A stretch of DNA of 64,000 nucleotides from Pectobacterium parmentieri. Lineage in GTDB: Bacteria; Pseudomonadota; Gammaproteobacteria; Enterobacterales; Enterobacteriaceae. The notes below the pieces were generated by a model. That model saw only the letters and a list, made by a program, of their open reading frames with translations. It was not told where the DNA came from and did not search any database. Location: assembly GCF_001742145.1 (NCBI RefSeq), contig NZ_CP015749.1:1488001-1552000 (forward strand), given 5' to 3'. This document shows, one piece after another, positions 23,415-32,131 of the stretch. Each line of letters opens with the position of its first letter. Position 1 is the stretch's first letter. The position numbers and the translations under genes are program-made.

Positions 23415-24569
23415 TCAACCTTTCCACGGATGAATAACGACACCTTTCACAACACGGTTGACTGTGCCGCTGGTAGAAGGCGTATCAGGGGTAATACCTG
23501 CTTTGATTGATTCTGTCAGGGCGAAAATTTGCGCATATATCAGGAAGCAAAAAGCCTGCTCAACATCGATAAAGTCACGAGAAGGTGGTAGCCAAATATG
23601 TGGGCCAGTTTCGGCTTCCGTGCACGGTGAAGAGCAAATAGCGATGACGTGCAGAGCTTGCTGGTCGCGGCGTAGTTCAGCTAGCAAATCGAGATCGTAC
23701 TGGCGGGTATACGGATGGCTTGAAACCATGACCACAACCAGTGTTTCGTTGTTAACCAGTGATTTCGGGCCGTGACGGAACCCGGTTGGAGAGTCATAAA
23801 ATGCTGCCAGTTTACCCGCTGTTAGCTCTAGAACTTTTAACGCGGATTCACGCGCCACGCCTTGCAAACCGCCGCTGCCGAGGTAAACCACACGCTTGAA
23901 AGGAAGATCGCCAAACACGCTTTCATGGAACTCGCCCTGCGAGGCAATGATTTGCTCACAGCGTTTGGCAACATCTTGGAAAGTGGTGCTGTTGATGACA
24001 TCAGGCGCAAACACCGACAAGCAACTTGCCATCATGGTGGAGATACTGCTGGTCATTGCGAAGCCGCGATCGTGGGTTTCCAGTGGCATGAGCAATGCCA
24101 GTGAATTGCTGTTCGTTGTCGCGTTCTGATACAGGCTACCGGCCTCATTGCAAGTGATGATCAGGTGGTAACAATCTTTGACTAGCTGATTGACCAAATC
24201 CACTGCCGCCACACTTTCCGGGCTATTGCCAGAACGTGCAAATGAAACTAATAACGTAGGTTCTTGCTCGGTTAGGTAATCCAGCGGGTTAGTAACAAGA
24301 TCGGTGGTAGGTACTGAAACGAAGTTTTCCCCGGTGTGGCGTGACAACCATGGCGCAATGATATCGCCAATAAATGCGGAAGTTCCTGCACCCGTCAGGA
24401 TAATTTTTAACGAGGCGTTTTGTAGTAAAGGGGTAAGGAACGCATCGATATGACTACGTTGATGTCCGATATTTTTTAACGATCGGATCCAGCTTTCCGG
24501 TTGTTGACGGATCTCTTTTTCGGTCCAGGTTGATGTGTTGGAAAGACAGGAAAATTGGGTTTCGATCAT
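23415..24569 (-). CDS. agaS: Galactosamine-6-phosphate deaminase/isomerase AgaS
   Basis: 384 aa, the length of E. coli AgaS. Two SIS (sugar isomerase) domains: the first around IILTGAGTSAFIGD (residues 54-67) and LVSFARSGNSPESVAA, the second around VVYLGSGGLQGVARESALKVLELTAG. In the family it converts galactosamine 6-phosphate to tagatose 6-phosphate plus ammonia. The separate deaminase gene agaI is not in this cluster, in line with AgaS doing this step. Starts a transcription unit with its own control region at 24570-24859. Confidence 0.93.
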   Translation of the reverse strand: MIETQFSCLSNTSTWTEKEIRQQPESWIRSLKNIGHQRSHIDAFLTPLLQNASLKIILTGAGTSAFIGDIIAPWLSRHTGENFVSVPTTDLVTNPLDYLTEQEPTLLVSFARSGNSPESVAAVDLVNQLVKDCYHLIITCNEAGSLYQNATTNSNSLALLMPLETHDRGFAMTSSISTMMASCLSVFAPDVINSTTFQDVAKRCEQIIASQGEFHESVFGDLPFKRVVYLGSGGLQGVARESALKVLELTAGKLAAFYDSPTGFRHGPKSLVNNETLVVVMVSSHPYTRQYDLDLLAELRRDQQALHVIAICSSPCTEAETGPHIWLPPSRDFIDVEQAFCFLIYAQIFALTESIKAGITPDTPSTSGTVNRVVKGVVIHPWKG

Positions 24570-24616
24570 AACGCAGTCCTTAGTAGTGCAAGATCATCGG
24601 AAGTAGCAGAAAAAGT

Positions 24617-24687
24617 TATCTTTCGTTTTATTTCACTTGTTCAGTGATATGTTTAATAAAAACTTATACGAAAGAAAATGAAAGATC
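24617..24687. promoter_or_regulatory. Pair of inverted AgaR operator candidates upstream of agaS
   Basis: 24617-24640 (plus) contains TTTCGTTTTATTTCACTTGT, which matches the E. coli AgaR consensus as I recall it (TTTCRTTTYRTTTYNYTTKK) throughout. 24664-24687 on the minus strand contains TTTCATTTTCTTTCGTAT, a weaker match facing it. They lie 48-118 bases upstream of the agaS start, where a DeoR-family repressor would act. Confidence 0.65.
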
Positions 24688-24859
24688 AATGTAATAAAAA
24701 CAATAAACTAAAAAATGTGATCTACAGACGACTTATTTTTATTAATGCATTGATATAACTTTATATTTATCAATATCAAATAATATTTGCGCATTAAACC
24801 GAAAGGGAAGGAAGGGTCTGCCATAGGTAGGTAGACCCAAACGGAGCATAATGAAAGAA

Positions 24860-25993
24860 CTACAGGTGGAGAGCCCGGCCGCTAATCCAAATGTTTTGCA
24901 GTAAAAGCTGTGAATTAAGCGAAATGATATTGGCGTGCTTACCAACGGCTAGTGAGCCTAACTGCTTATCTAATCCGAGCATTTTAGCCGGGTGAAGCGA
25001 CACCATATGAATGGCATCTTCGGTAGTAACACCAACGTTATTCACCATGTTTCGCACTGCTGCATCAAGCGTCAGGGTGCTTCCCGCAAGTCCACCGCTT
25101 TCGGTTCGGACGACCCCGTCGTGCATGGTCACCGGGTGTCCGCATATCGAATAGTTGCCGTCAGGCATACCGGCAGCACGCATCGCATCGGTAATGAGTA
25201 GAATGCGCGATTTCGCACAGGCGCAACCGATATTCATAACGGCAGGGTGGACGTGGTGCCCGTCGGCAATTAGCTCCAACCATGCACGTTTGTCGGTTAA
25301 ACCTGCGCCAACCATTCCCGGGTTACGGTGATGCAGGCCTGTCATACCGTTAAAGCAATGCACCAAGCCATCAGCTCCGGCATCAAATGCCTGAATTGTC
25401 TCCTCATAACTGGCGGCGCTATGGCCGAGCATAACGCGTACACCACGGCTTTTCAGATACCTGATGGTCTCCAGCGCCATGGATTTTTCTGCGGCCAACG
25501 CCACTACACGCAACGTGTTTTGCGACACCGCGATCAGTCGATCCAGTTCTGCAATATGCAGCTCGCGGAATAACTCGGGCGGGTGGGCGCCTTTGTTTTG
25601 CGGCGTGAAGTACGGCCCTTCAAGATAACTACCCAGCACGCTAGCACCAGGCCCCCCCTGAAAATAGCGCTGTGCAATACGCCGCAATGCACATTCAATA
25701 TCGGCAAGCGGGGCGGTCACAGTGGTTGGCAGCCAGGCTCCCACGCCTTCCCGTGCTTTGTGCATAGCCAGCCGATCGAGAACGCCGGGATCGTCGTCCA
25801 TAACATCAACCCCGTCACCACCGTGAACATGAATATCAATGTAAGCTGGGCACAGCAGTTCGACATCGCGCGCCATTATTCCGACCGGAATAGGCTCAAT
25901 GGCGATAATGGTATCGTTATCGATGCGTAGCTGATGATCATCCAGCCAGCCCTGTCCCGTAAGGATGCGTCTGGCTCGCAGCAAGGTGGTCAT
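24860..25993 (-). CDS. agaA: N-acetylgalactosamine-6-phosphate deacetylase AgaA
   Basis: 377 aa, NagA/AgaA amidohydrolase. Metal and catalytic motifs: DIHVHGGDG, LEGPY, LGHSAASY, LVHCFNGM and the catalytic Asp in LLITDAMRAAGMPDG. Removes the acetyl group from GalNAc 6-phosphate made by the PTS. The sequence alone does not exclude NagA activity, but its place between agaF and agaS makes AgaA the better name. Its start overlaps the agaF stop by four bases. Confidence 0.9.
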   Translation of the reverse strand: MTTLLRARRILTGQGWLDDHQLRIDNDTIIAIEPIPVGIMARDVELLCPAYIDIHVHGGDGVDVMDDDPGVLDRLAMHKAREGVGAWLPTTVTAPLADIECALRRIAQRYFQGGPGASVLGSYLEGPYFTPQNKGAHPPELFRELHIAELDRLIAVSQNTLRVVALAAEKSMALETIRYLKSRGVRVMLGHSAASYEETIQAFDAGADGLVHCFNGMTGLHHRNPGMVGAGLTDKRAWLELIADGHHVHPAVMNIGCACAKSRILLITDAMRAAGMPDGNYSICGHPVTMHDGVVRTESGGLAGSTLTLDAAVRNMVNNVGVTTEDAIHMVSLHPAKMLGLDKQLGSLAVGKHANIISLNSQLLLQNIWISGRALHL

Positions 25994-26424
25994 ATCCCTT
26001 CCTCAAAAGCCTCAGCTTCGCGGTAGCGTCCCATTTCATCCACCAGACTGGTTAATCCACGATGACCACATTCCAGAGCCTGAAGACGAAACTCTTTACT
26101 GCTTAGCCCATCACGCTCCAGTACCATTTCCAGCAATAATTGTAGATTGATGCCGGTGATAACTTCGCGATCTGGCTTCTGCAACGCCATGGTCGAGGCC
26201 ACACGGAAGGGAGTGCCACCAAGTAAATCAGTTAAGAACACCAGTCCTTCACTCTCATCTAGTGCGCCAATGGCTTCTTCGAACTGAGCTGTGAGTAACG
26301 CTGTTGTAGATGTTTCGGGGAAATCAATAGCAATAAATTGCCCTTGATCACCCAGAATTTGTTTCATTGCCTTTTCCAGCCCGGAGGCAAAGCCACCGTG
26401 ACCGCTAAGAATAATGCTTAACAT
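25990..26424 (-). CDS. agaF: PTS EIIA component, mannose family (AgaF)
   Basis: 144 aa EIIA of the mannose/GalNAc PTS family. Phosphorylated His is His9 in LSGHGGFASG; LTDLLGGTPF is the second family signature. Takes phosphate from HPr and passes it to EIIB (28098). Four-base overlap with agaA downstream; 15 bases after agaE. Confidence 0.92.
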   Translation of the reverse strand: MLSIILSGHGGFASGLEKAMKQILGDQGQFIAIDFPETSTTALLTAQFEEAIGALDESEGLVFLTDLLGGTPFRVASTMALQKPDREVITGINLQLLLEMVLERDGLSSKEFRLQALECGHRGLTSLVDEMGRYREAEAFEEGI

Positions 26425-26439
26425 ATTGTTTTCTCTAGA

Positions 26440-27315
26440 TTACAGGAAATGGGCAAACTTCCCTACCACACCTAGCACTACCGTGATGCCGATTAGGCGC
26501 AGAGGACTCCAGCCTCGCCGCACCAGCGCATACATACACAAGGTATAAACTAACGGTAAGAAGGCTGGCATCAACTTGTCGATAACGTCGGTTTGTAGTT
26601 TTACGGCCGCATCACCGGCTGTAATTTCCAGCGTAGTAGCAAGGCGAACATAAGTGGCGACCAGTGCGCCAATCACCGTCATCCCAACAATAGACGCGGC
26701 ATGACCCACTTTACGAGTGTTCGCTTTAATCAGTGGGATAGCAGCGACGCCCATGCGGTAAGCATAGTGAGCAAGGCCAAAACGCAGGCCAAGGTGCACG
26801 ATGTTAAACAGAACGATAAAGAGCACGGCACCAAGGATTGAACCTTGTAGGGCAATGCTCGCCCCGATACCGCCACAAATCGGCAGTAAGGTCAGCCAGA
26901 ATATGGCGTCGCCAATCCCCCCCAGTGGAGCACCTACGGCAATTTTTGTGCTCTGGATACTGTTCACATCCTGCTTGGAACGCTCCATTGCCAGGATAAT
27001 TCCAATAACAAAGGTCACGAGGAAAGGGTGGGTGTTGAAGAACCCCATATGGCCTTTCATGGCGCGTGCCAGATCGTTTTTATTGGTGTGGATCTTTTTC
27101 AGTGCGGGCAATAAGCCATAAAGCCAGCCAGATGCCTGCATACGTTCATAGTTGAAGGAAGCTTGTAATAACATGGAACGCCATGCCACCCGGTTAATAT
27201 CCGACTTCGTCAGTTCGGAACCGATATGCTGATCTTCATAGACATTGTCATTTTTTTCGACCGCAGCTATATCCGTAACTTTGACGTTCGACAGAGTCTG
27301 TTCATTAGATGCCAT
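26440..27315 (-). CDS. agaE: PTS EIID component, mannose family (AgaE)
   Basis: 291 aa from the ATG at 27313-27315, with AGGA eight bases upstream; a TTG two codons earlier is also in frame. EIID signatures: SFNYERMQASGWLYGLLPAL, NTHPFLVTFVIG and GAPLGGIGDAIFW, then several membrane segments. Forms the membrane channel with EIIC. Its start overlaps the end of the EIIC gene by 11 bases, indicating coupled translation. Confidence 0.92.
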   Translation of the reverse strand: MASNEQTLSNVKVTDIAAVEKNDNVYEDQHIGSELTKSDINRVAWRSMLLQASFNYERMQASGWLYGLLPALKKIHTNKNDLARAMKGHMGFFNTHPFLVTFVIGIILAMERSKQDVNSIQSTKIAVGAPLGGIGDAIFWLTLLPICGGIGASIALQGSILGAVLFIVLFNIVHLGLRFGLAHYAYRMGVAAIPLIKANTRKVGHAASIVGMTVIGALVATYVRLATTLEITAGDAAVKLQTDVIDKLMPAFLPLVYTLCMYALVRRGWSPLRLIGITVVLGVVGKFAHFL

Positions 27316-28087
27316 CTTCAAATTCCTCTTGTTTCACGTGTGTAGGTTGCGGTGGTGTTGGGTCTTTGCGTAAGAAGTCGATCAATGCCATGGCCAGGGC
27401 CGCGGCGGCAATCGCCAGCACCGGCAGATTCAGCCAGGCGGCGGCCACAAAACCGAGAATGAAATAGGGAATGTAGACGTTCTTCATCATGATTTTCAGC
27501 AGTACGGCAAAGCCGACAGCCGGCATGATGCCACCTGCGACACCTAGCCCATCAATCAAACGAGCAGGTAGCATATCGATGACGGTTTTCGCATGCTCTG
27601 CCCCGAAATAGATCGGCAAGAATGCACACAGGAAATAGAAGATACCAAGTGCCAGTAACGCCAGGTAGTTCACCCGTTCAATACCATCGATATCGGCGTT
27701 AGCCGCCATCCGGTCGCAACGTGCCATCACACCTGACATGATGGAGAAGAGGAAAGTTATCCCCATTTGTACCGCGACGGCAAAGGGGACCGCGACGCCG
27801 ACGGCAACTTCAGGTTTAACCCCAGTAGTGATGGCGAAAGTTGTGCCGACGATGGTGCCGATAATTACGTTTGGCGGCTGGGCGCCAGCAAGTGGCGCAA
27901 GACCCATCCAGACTAATTCCAGCGTACCACCGGTCAGAATCCCGGTATGAAGGTCACCAAGAATCAGACCTACCAATGGGCCCAGAACCACTGGGCGGTG
28001 CATGTGCGTCAGGCCGTTGAACATATCCAAACCGGCAATAAAGGCCAGAATACCCAACGCTAATGCTTGTAATAAGCTAATTTCCAT
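27305..28087 (-). CDS. agaW: PTS EIIC component, mannose family (AgaW)
   Basis: 260 aa from the ATG at 28085-28087 with GAGGGA upstream; the frame is open 39 codons further but without a start signal. Multi-spanning sugar channel subunit, with GLDMFNGLTHMHRPVVLGPLVGLILGD (in pieces) and GGTLELVWMGLAPLAGAQPP typical of EIIC. Intact here, unlike the truncated E. coli K-12 copy as known for that strain. Confidence 0.92.
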   Translation of the reverse strand: MEISLLQALALGILAFIAGLDMFNGLTHMHRPVVLGPLVGLILGDLHTGILTGGTLELVWMGLAPLAGAQPPNVIIGTIVGTTFAITTGVKPEVAVGVAVPFAVAVQMGITFLFSIMSGVMARCDRMAANADIDGIERVNYLALLALGIFYFLCAFLPIYFGAEHAKTVIDMLPARLIDGLGVAGGIMPAVGFAVLLKIMMKNVYIPYFILGFVAAAWLNLPVLAIAAAALAMALIDFLRKDPTPPQPTHVKQEEFEDGI

Positions 28088-28097
28088 AAAAAATCCC

Positions 28098-28571
28098 TCA
28101 AAGAAGTTTGTAGAGATCTTGAGCGGATTCCGTCGGTACTCCCTGAACAAAACATTCCACTCCGGCCTTTTGCAGACCTTTAAACGCGGCAATATCTTGA
28201 TCATCTACAGAGACGGTTTTCGCGATTTGTTTTTTGCCTTCTGCGTAGTGCATGTTGCCGACATTAATCCGAGTTACAGGTACCTCACCTTTAACTAAAG
28301 TCAGAAAATCATCCGGTTTTTTGCAAACCAACAGGATTTTCTGGCGGTCGGCTGCGCGGTGAATATTGTCGATAACTTTTTGTAGCGACCAGAAACGTAC
28401 CGAGATCCCTTCTGCCAGAACCATCTCCATTAAATGTTGCTGTACCGAATCTTCGGCCACTTCATCATTGGCAACAAGGACTAGATTTGCGTCGGAAAAA
28501 CCAACCCATTGAACGCCTACCTGACCGTGAATCAATCGTTCATCAATGCGGCTTAATACAATGTTCGGCAT
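28098..28571 (-). CDS. agaV: PTS EIIB component, mannose family (AgaV)
   Basis: 157 aa from the ATG at 28569-28571 with AGAGGA upstream. The phosphorylated His is in SRIDERLIHGQVGVQWV (about residue 15). Transfers phosphate to the incoming N-acetylgalactosamine. Lies between kbaZ and agaW with short gaps, part of the kbaZ-agaV-W-E-F-A unit. Confidence 0.92.
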   Translation of the reverse strand: MPNIVLSRIDERLIHGQVGVQWVGFSDANLVLVANDEVAEDSVQQHLMEMVLAEGISVRFWSLQKVIDNIHRAADRQKILLVCKKPDDFLTLVKGEVPVTRINVGNMHYAEGKKQIAKTVSVDDQDIAAFKGLQKAGVECFVQGVPTESAQDLYKLL

Positions 28572-28596
28572 ATTTTTTCCTCTTATTATCATTGTG

Positions 28597-29889
28597 TTAA
28601 TTGGATTTTGATGTGCTATGGCAAGCGGCATGATACTGACACAATACGCCCTGAATATGGTCGATAATAAGTTTATGCGGCGTGGCCGCGATTTTTCCTG
28701 CTCGGACCTTAGCGTATTGAAGTGGCAGATACTGGCTGATCAATGGCAAAGGAATAGATTTATCAGCCAAATTAGTAACAAGTTTTGAATACGCCTCGTC
28801 AATTTCTTGATCCGGCCAGTAATAGCGGATGCGGTCGGAGAAACTGTACCCACGTGCCAGACGGCGGTCGCTGTTGGTGCCGTGATAGTGCCGTTTCCAG
28901 TATTCAGGGTGATCAAGCATCACGCTCTCAAGGACTTCCCGCAAGCCTGAACATTTATGTGCTGGGTGCAATTCATGCTCGATAGCAGCCAGGGAAAACA
29001 GTGCTTCGCGCAGTGCAAAGGTAAGAGCCGGGCCGACTTTCAAGATCGCGAAATGATGCTGGACCAACTGCTGTAGGGCTTGTGGCGTCTGGTAATCGGT
29101 GGAGTGCGCTTCAAATACCAATGTGTCGAACGCTTCGATCATCTGGCTGAGGGAAAGTGATTTATCAGGCTGGTAATCAATAACTTGAGTGTGATCAAAC
29201 TCAACACCCGGTTGAACGACCAGCCCGATAATACGTGACCATAAGTCGCTCAAACCTTGTAACTCAAAAGCATGACGATGGGCTTCCAGTGTCGCTTTCG
29301 CCGCTTCCGGAGTGGTAACTGCTAATTCCGCCAGTGTTTCGTGTGCTCCACCTGGCACTGGCACCTCGGTGCCTATAACGTATACCAAATCAGAAGCGCC
29401 AAACTTTTCTACGCAGGTTTGTTCGGCTATTTTCGCAAGCCTTGCGGCACGCATGGCAACAATGGCGTCGGTTAACGGGATGGGATCATCCGCGCAAGAC
29501 ATGCTGCAATCGAGATGGATCTTTTTGAAACCTGCGGCGACATAACAACGAATTAACTCATCGGCATTATGCATGGCTGCTTCGGCGGGTGATGATTGCC
29601 AATGGTTCGGGCCAAGATGATCGCCACCAAGGATTAACTGCTCGCGCGGGAAGTGGTACTGGTCTGCCGCCTGCTCGACAAAATCACGAAAATCTTGCGG
29701 AGTCATGCCGGTATAACCGCCGTACTGGTCAACCTGGTTGGATGTGGCTTCTATTAATAAAAGTGATTTTGCTTCTCTGGCATGGTGCATTGCCGCTTCA
29801 AGAACCAAGGGATGAGCAGAACAGACGGCAAAAATGCCACATCGTGGATCCTGTTTATGGTCGGCCACAAACGCGGTTAAATGTTTCAT
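28597..29889 (-). CDS. kbaZ: Tagatose-1,6-bisphosphate aldolase subunit KbaZ
   Basis: 430 aa. Sequence along its length ([66 protein letters not shown]) is that of KbaZ/GatZ, the non-catalytic subunit that stabilises the aldolase. First gene of the leftward aga unit, transcribed away from agaR. Confidence 0.94.
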   Translation of the reverse strand: MKHLTAFVADHKQDPRCGIFAVCSAHPLVLEAAMHHAREAKSLLLIEATSNQVDQYGGYTGMTPQDFRDFVEQAADQYHFPREQLILGGDHLGPNHWQSSPAEAAMHNADELIRCYVAAGFKKIHLDCSMSCADDPIPLTDAIVAMRAARLAKIAEQTCVEKFGASDLVYVIGTEVPVPGGAHETLAELAVTTPEAAKATLEAHRHAFELQGLSDLWSRIIGLVVQPGVEFDHTQVIDYQPDKSLSLSQMIEAFDTLVFEAHSTDYQTPQALQQLVQHHFAILKVGPALTFALREALFSLAAIEHELHPAHKCSGLREVLESVMLDHPEYWKRHYHGTNSDRRLARGYSFSDRIRYYWPDQEIDEAYSKLVTNLADKSIPLPLISQYLPLQYAKVRAGKIAATPHKLIIDHIQGVLCQYHAACHSTSKSN

Positions 29890-29918
29890 TTATCTCTCCG
29901 TGTGGGTTTGTATGCACT

Positions 29919-30117
29919 TTGCTTTCGATTTATTTCATTTAATAGTGACCTATCGCGTGATAAAAACAAAACGAAAGATAGGGAAATTGAGACCTGTCCC
30001 GCAAAAGAAATCAATTGAAAGCCTGGTTAACACAAAGAAAGGAAATGCAGTGTGTAAAGTAAAGACTTGCTTTCCGTGAAAAGAAAGGTGTTAATGAGTG
30101 AAATGAAATGAAAGATA
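29919..30117. promoter_or_regulatory. Three AgaR operator candidates between kbaZ and agaR
   Basis: Sequences resembling the recalled AgaR consensus lie at 29919-29942 (plus, core TTTCGATTTATTTCATTT), 29957-29980 (minus, core TTTCGTTTTGTTTTTAT) and 30094-30117 (minus, core TTTCATTTCATTTCACTC). The last ends 17 bases before the agaR start, fitting autoregulation; the first two flank the probable kbaZ promoter. Confidence 0.62.
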
Positions 30118-30134
30118 TGATGAAAGGATAATTT

Positions 30135-30944
30135 ATGAATAATACCGATGCAGCAACGGACAAGCGTGTAACGGGTACAAGTGAAAGGCGTGAACAGATT
30201 ATTCAGCGTCTTCGTCAACAGGGAAGCGTACAGGTTAATGATCTATCATTATTTTTTGGTGTTTCTACCGTCACTATCCGTAACGACTTAGCTTTTCTGG
30301 AAAAGCAAGGTATTGCGGTACGTGCCTATGGCGGCGCATTAGTTTGCGATTCGGGCACTGCGCCGGTTGAACCCACCGTTGAAGACAAAAGTTCTCTAAA
30401 TACGTCTCTGAAACGCAGTATTGCTCGCGTTGCGGCCAACCTTATCAAACCAGGCCATCGTGTGATTTTAGATTCCGGCACCACTACTTATGAAATAGCG
30501 CGCCACATGCGTAACCATAAAGAAGTGATTGCCATGACCAACGGCATGAATGTGGCGAATGCGTTACTCGAAGCAGAAGGTGTGGAACTGTTGACGACCG
30601 GGGGGCACTTGCGCCGTCAGTCGCTCTCATTCTATGGCGATCAGGCCGAGCAATCCCTGCAAAATTACCACTTCGATATGCTATTCCTTGGGGTGGATGC
30701 TATCGACCTTGAGCGTGGCATCAGTACCCATAACGAAGATGAAGCGCGTCTTAACCGCCGAATGTGTGAAGTGGCAGAGCGCATTATTGTCGTGACGGAC
30801 TCCACTAAGTTTAACCGTTCCAGTCTGCATAAAATCATTGATACCCATAAAATTCATATGGTTATCATTGATGCGGGGATCCCAACTGAAAGCTTGAATG
30901 GGCTACGTAAAGGCGGGATTGAAGTGGTACTGGTTGGTGAATAG
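30135..30944 (+). CDS. agaR: DeoR-family repressor AgaR
   Basis: 269 aa. N-terminal DeoR helix-turn-helix ([20 protein letters not shown], then [17 protein letters not shown]), C-terminal sugar-phosphate sensor domain with [28 protein letters not shown] and FLGVDAID. Represses the GalNAc genes until a pathway intermediate binds. Divergent from kbaZ with operator-like repeats between. Confidence 0.93.
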   Translation: MNNTDAATDKRVTGTSERREQIIQRLRQQGSVQVNDLSLFFGVSTVTIRNDLAFLEKQGIAVRAYGGALVCDSGTAPVEPTVEDKSSLNTSLKRSIARVAANLIKPGHRVILDSGTTTYEIARHMRNHKEVIAMTNGMNVANALLEAEGVELLTTGGHLRRQSLSFYGDQAEQSLQNYHFDMLFLGVDAIDLERGISTHNEDEARLNRRMCEVAERIIVVTDSTKFNRSSLHKIIDTHKIHMVIIDAGIPTESLNGLRKGGIEVVLVGE

Positions 30945-31006
30945 AAATTGTCGTGTTTATCTCACGCCTCAAAACGGCAAACCATGAGTTGAATTAAGGA
31001 GATGTT

Positions 31007-31909
31007 ATGAATTTGAAAAAAAACGCTGTGATTATGTTTATTACTCTTATGTCTACCACTGTATTTGCATCTGATCTTGTTGAAACTCAATATAAAAGTA
31101 CTCCAAATAAAATTTATTTAGATTTGGATAAGGCCCCTCAGTTGAAAATTGCTAATTACAACATCGCAGGTGGATTAAGAAATCATAAAGTAGATTTGAA
31201 TAAAGTTGCCAAAGCAATAAATGCTCTTGATCCAGATATTATTGCTCTTGAGGAAGTCGATCAAAAAACAACGCGTAGTGATGGTATAGACCAGATAAAA
31301 GAACTTGCAAAGCTTACCAAAATGTATTTTTCATACGGTGTCGCTATTCAAGCGCATGGTGGTAATTATGGCAATGCCATTTTATCTAAATATCCAATAG
31401 AAAAAACAAAGGTATTTAAACTTCCTTCAGGTGATTATGAACAACGTTCACTGATGCTCAGTAAAATTAACATTCCTGGATTTGATTCCCCGGTATATAT
31501 TTATAACACTCATTTTGACTGGCACGAAGAAGATGAAGTGCGAATGAGTCAGGCGCGTTTTATAAATAGTATAGTATTTGATGATTTGGATCTCGATAAA
31601 GATTTTCCAAATCTTGCAACAGGTATTTTCATTCTGGCTGGTGATTTTAACTCAACTAAAAACGATCGTGTAGTGAAAGAACTTAATAAATACTGGAATT
31701 TAGTTGAAGTGGCTGGCAAAGATACTCGCACGTGGCCTGCTGGCAATCCAGGTCTGGACCTTGATCACATATTTACAGGAAAAGGGCAAAAATGGAAAAT
31801 TGAAAAGCTGACTATACCAAATGATGGTAGTGAGGAATTCGGCATTAAGTGGCAGACAACAAGTGACCATATCCCAATTATGGCCACGCTGAAACTGATA
31901 GAACAGTAA
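31007..31909 (+). CDS. Exported endonuclease/exonuclease/phosphatase-fold protein
   Basis: 300 aa, AT-rich. Signal peptide AVIMFITLMSTTVFA. Fold motifs: IANYNIAGG (Asn), IIALEEVD (metal-binding Glu), NTHFDWHEEDE (His), LAGDFNSTKND (Asp/Asn) and the terminal TSDHIPIMA (Asp-His). The family includes nucleases, sphingomyelinases and phosphoinositide phosphatases; the substrate cannot be told from the sequence. A strong GGAG is upstream of the ATG. It follows agaR but composition differs, as for the GH36 gene at the other end of the cluster. Confidence 0.82.
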   Translation: MNLKKNAVIMFITLMSTTVFASDLVETQYKSTPNKIYLDLDKAPQLKIANYNIAGGLRNHKVDLNKVAKAINALDPDIIALEEVDQKTTRSDGIDQIKELAKLTKMYFSYGVAIQAHGGNYGNAILSKYPIEKTKVFKLPSGDYEQRSLMLSKINIPGFDSPVYIYNTHFDWHEEDEVRMSQARFINSIVFDDLDLDKDFPNLATGIFILAGDFNSTKNDRVVKELNKYWNLVEVAGKDTRTWPAGNPGLDLDHIFTGKGQKWKIEKLTIPNDGSEEFGIKWQTTSDHIPIMATLKLIEQ

Positions 31910-32076
31910 TCCTGTTACTAGTCGGGGATACTAATCTTACAGATTCACTTGCTGTTTTAGTTGTTATATTGAACGAAGAAACAGTGAATGAAGCAGCGGT
32001 TGCACTGAATAAAGCAGAAAATGTCGCATGCCATTTTTTATAATTTTATTAAAATATAATAAACATGGATGTTTTT

Positions 32077-32109
32077 AGATGGATCTTCATTTTCAATAAA
32101 GATCCATCT
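32077..32109. terminator. Hairpin between the EEP gene and srfC
   Basis: Perfect 11-base stem AGATGGATCTT (32077-32087) / AAGATCCATCT (32099-32109), followed on the plus strand by ATTGTTATTT. Probably ends transcription from 31007; the T tract is poor. Confidence 0.6.
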
Positions 32110-32131
32110 ATTGTTATTTACAATAAAGAAG

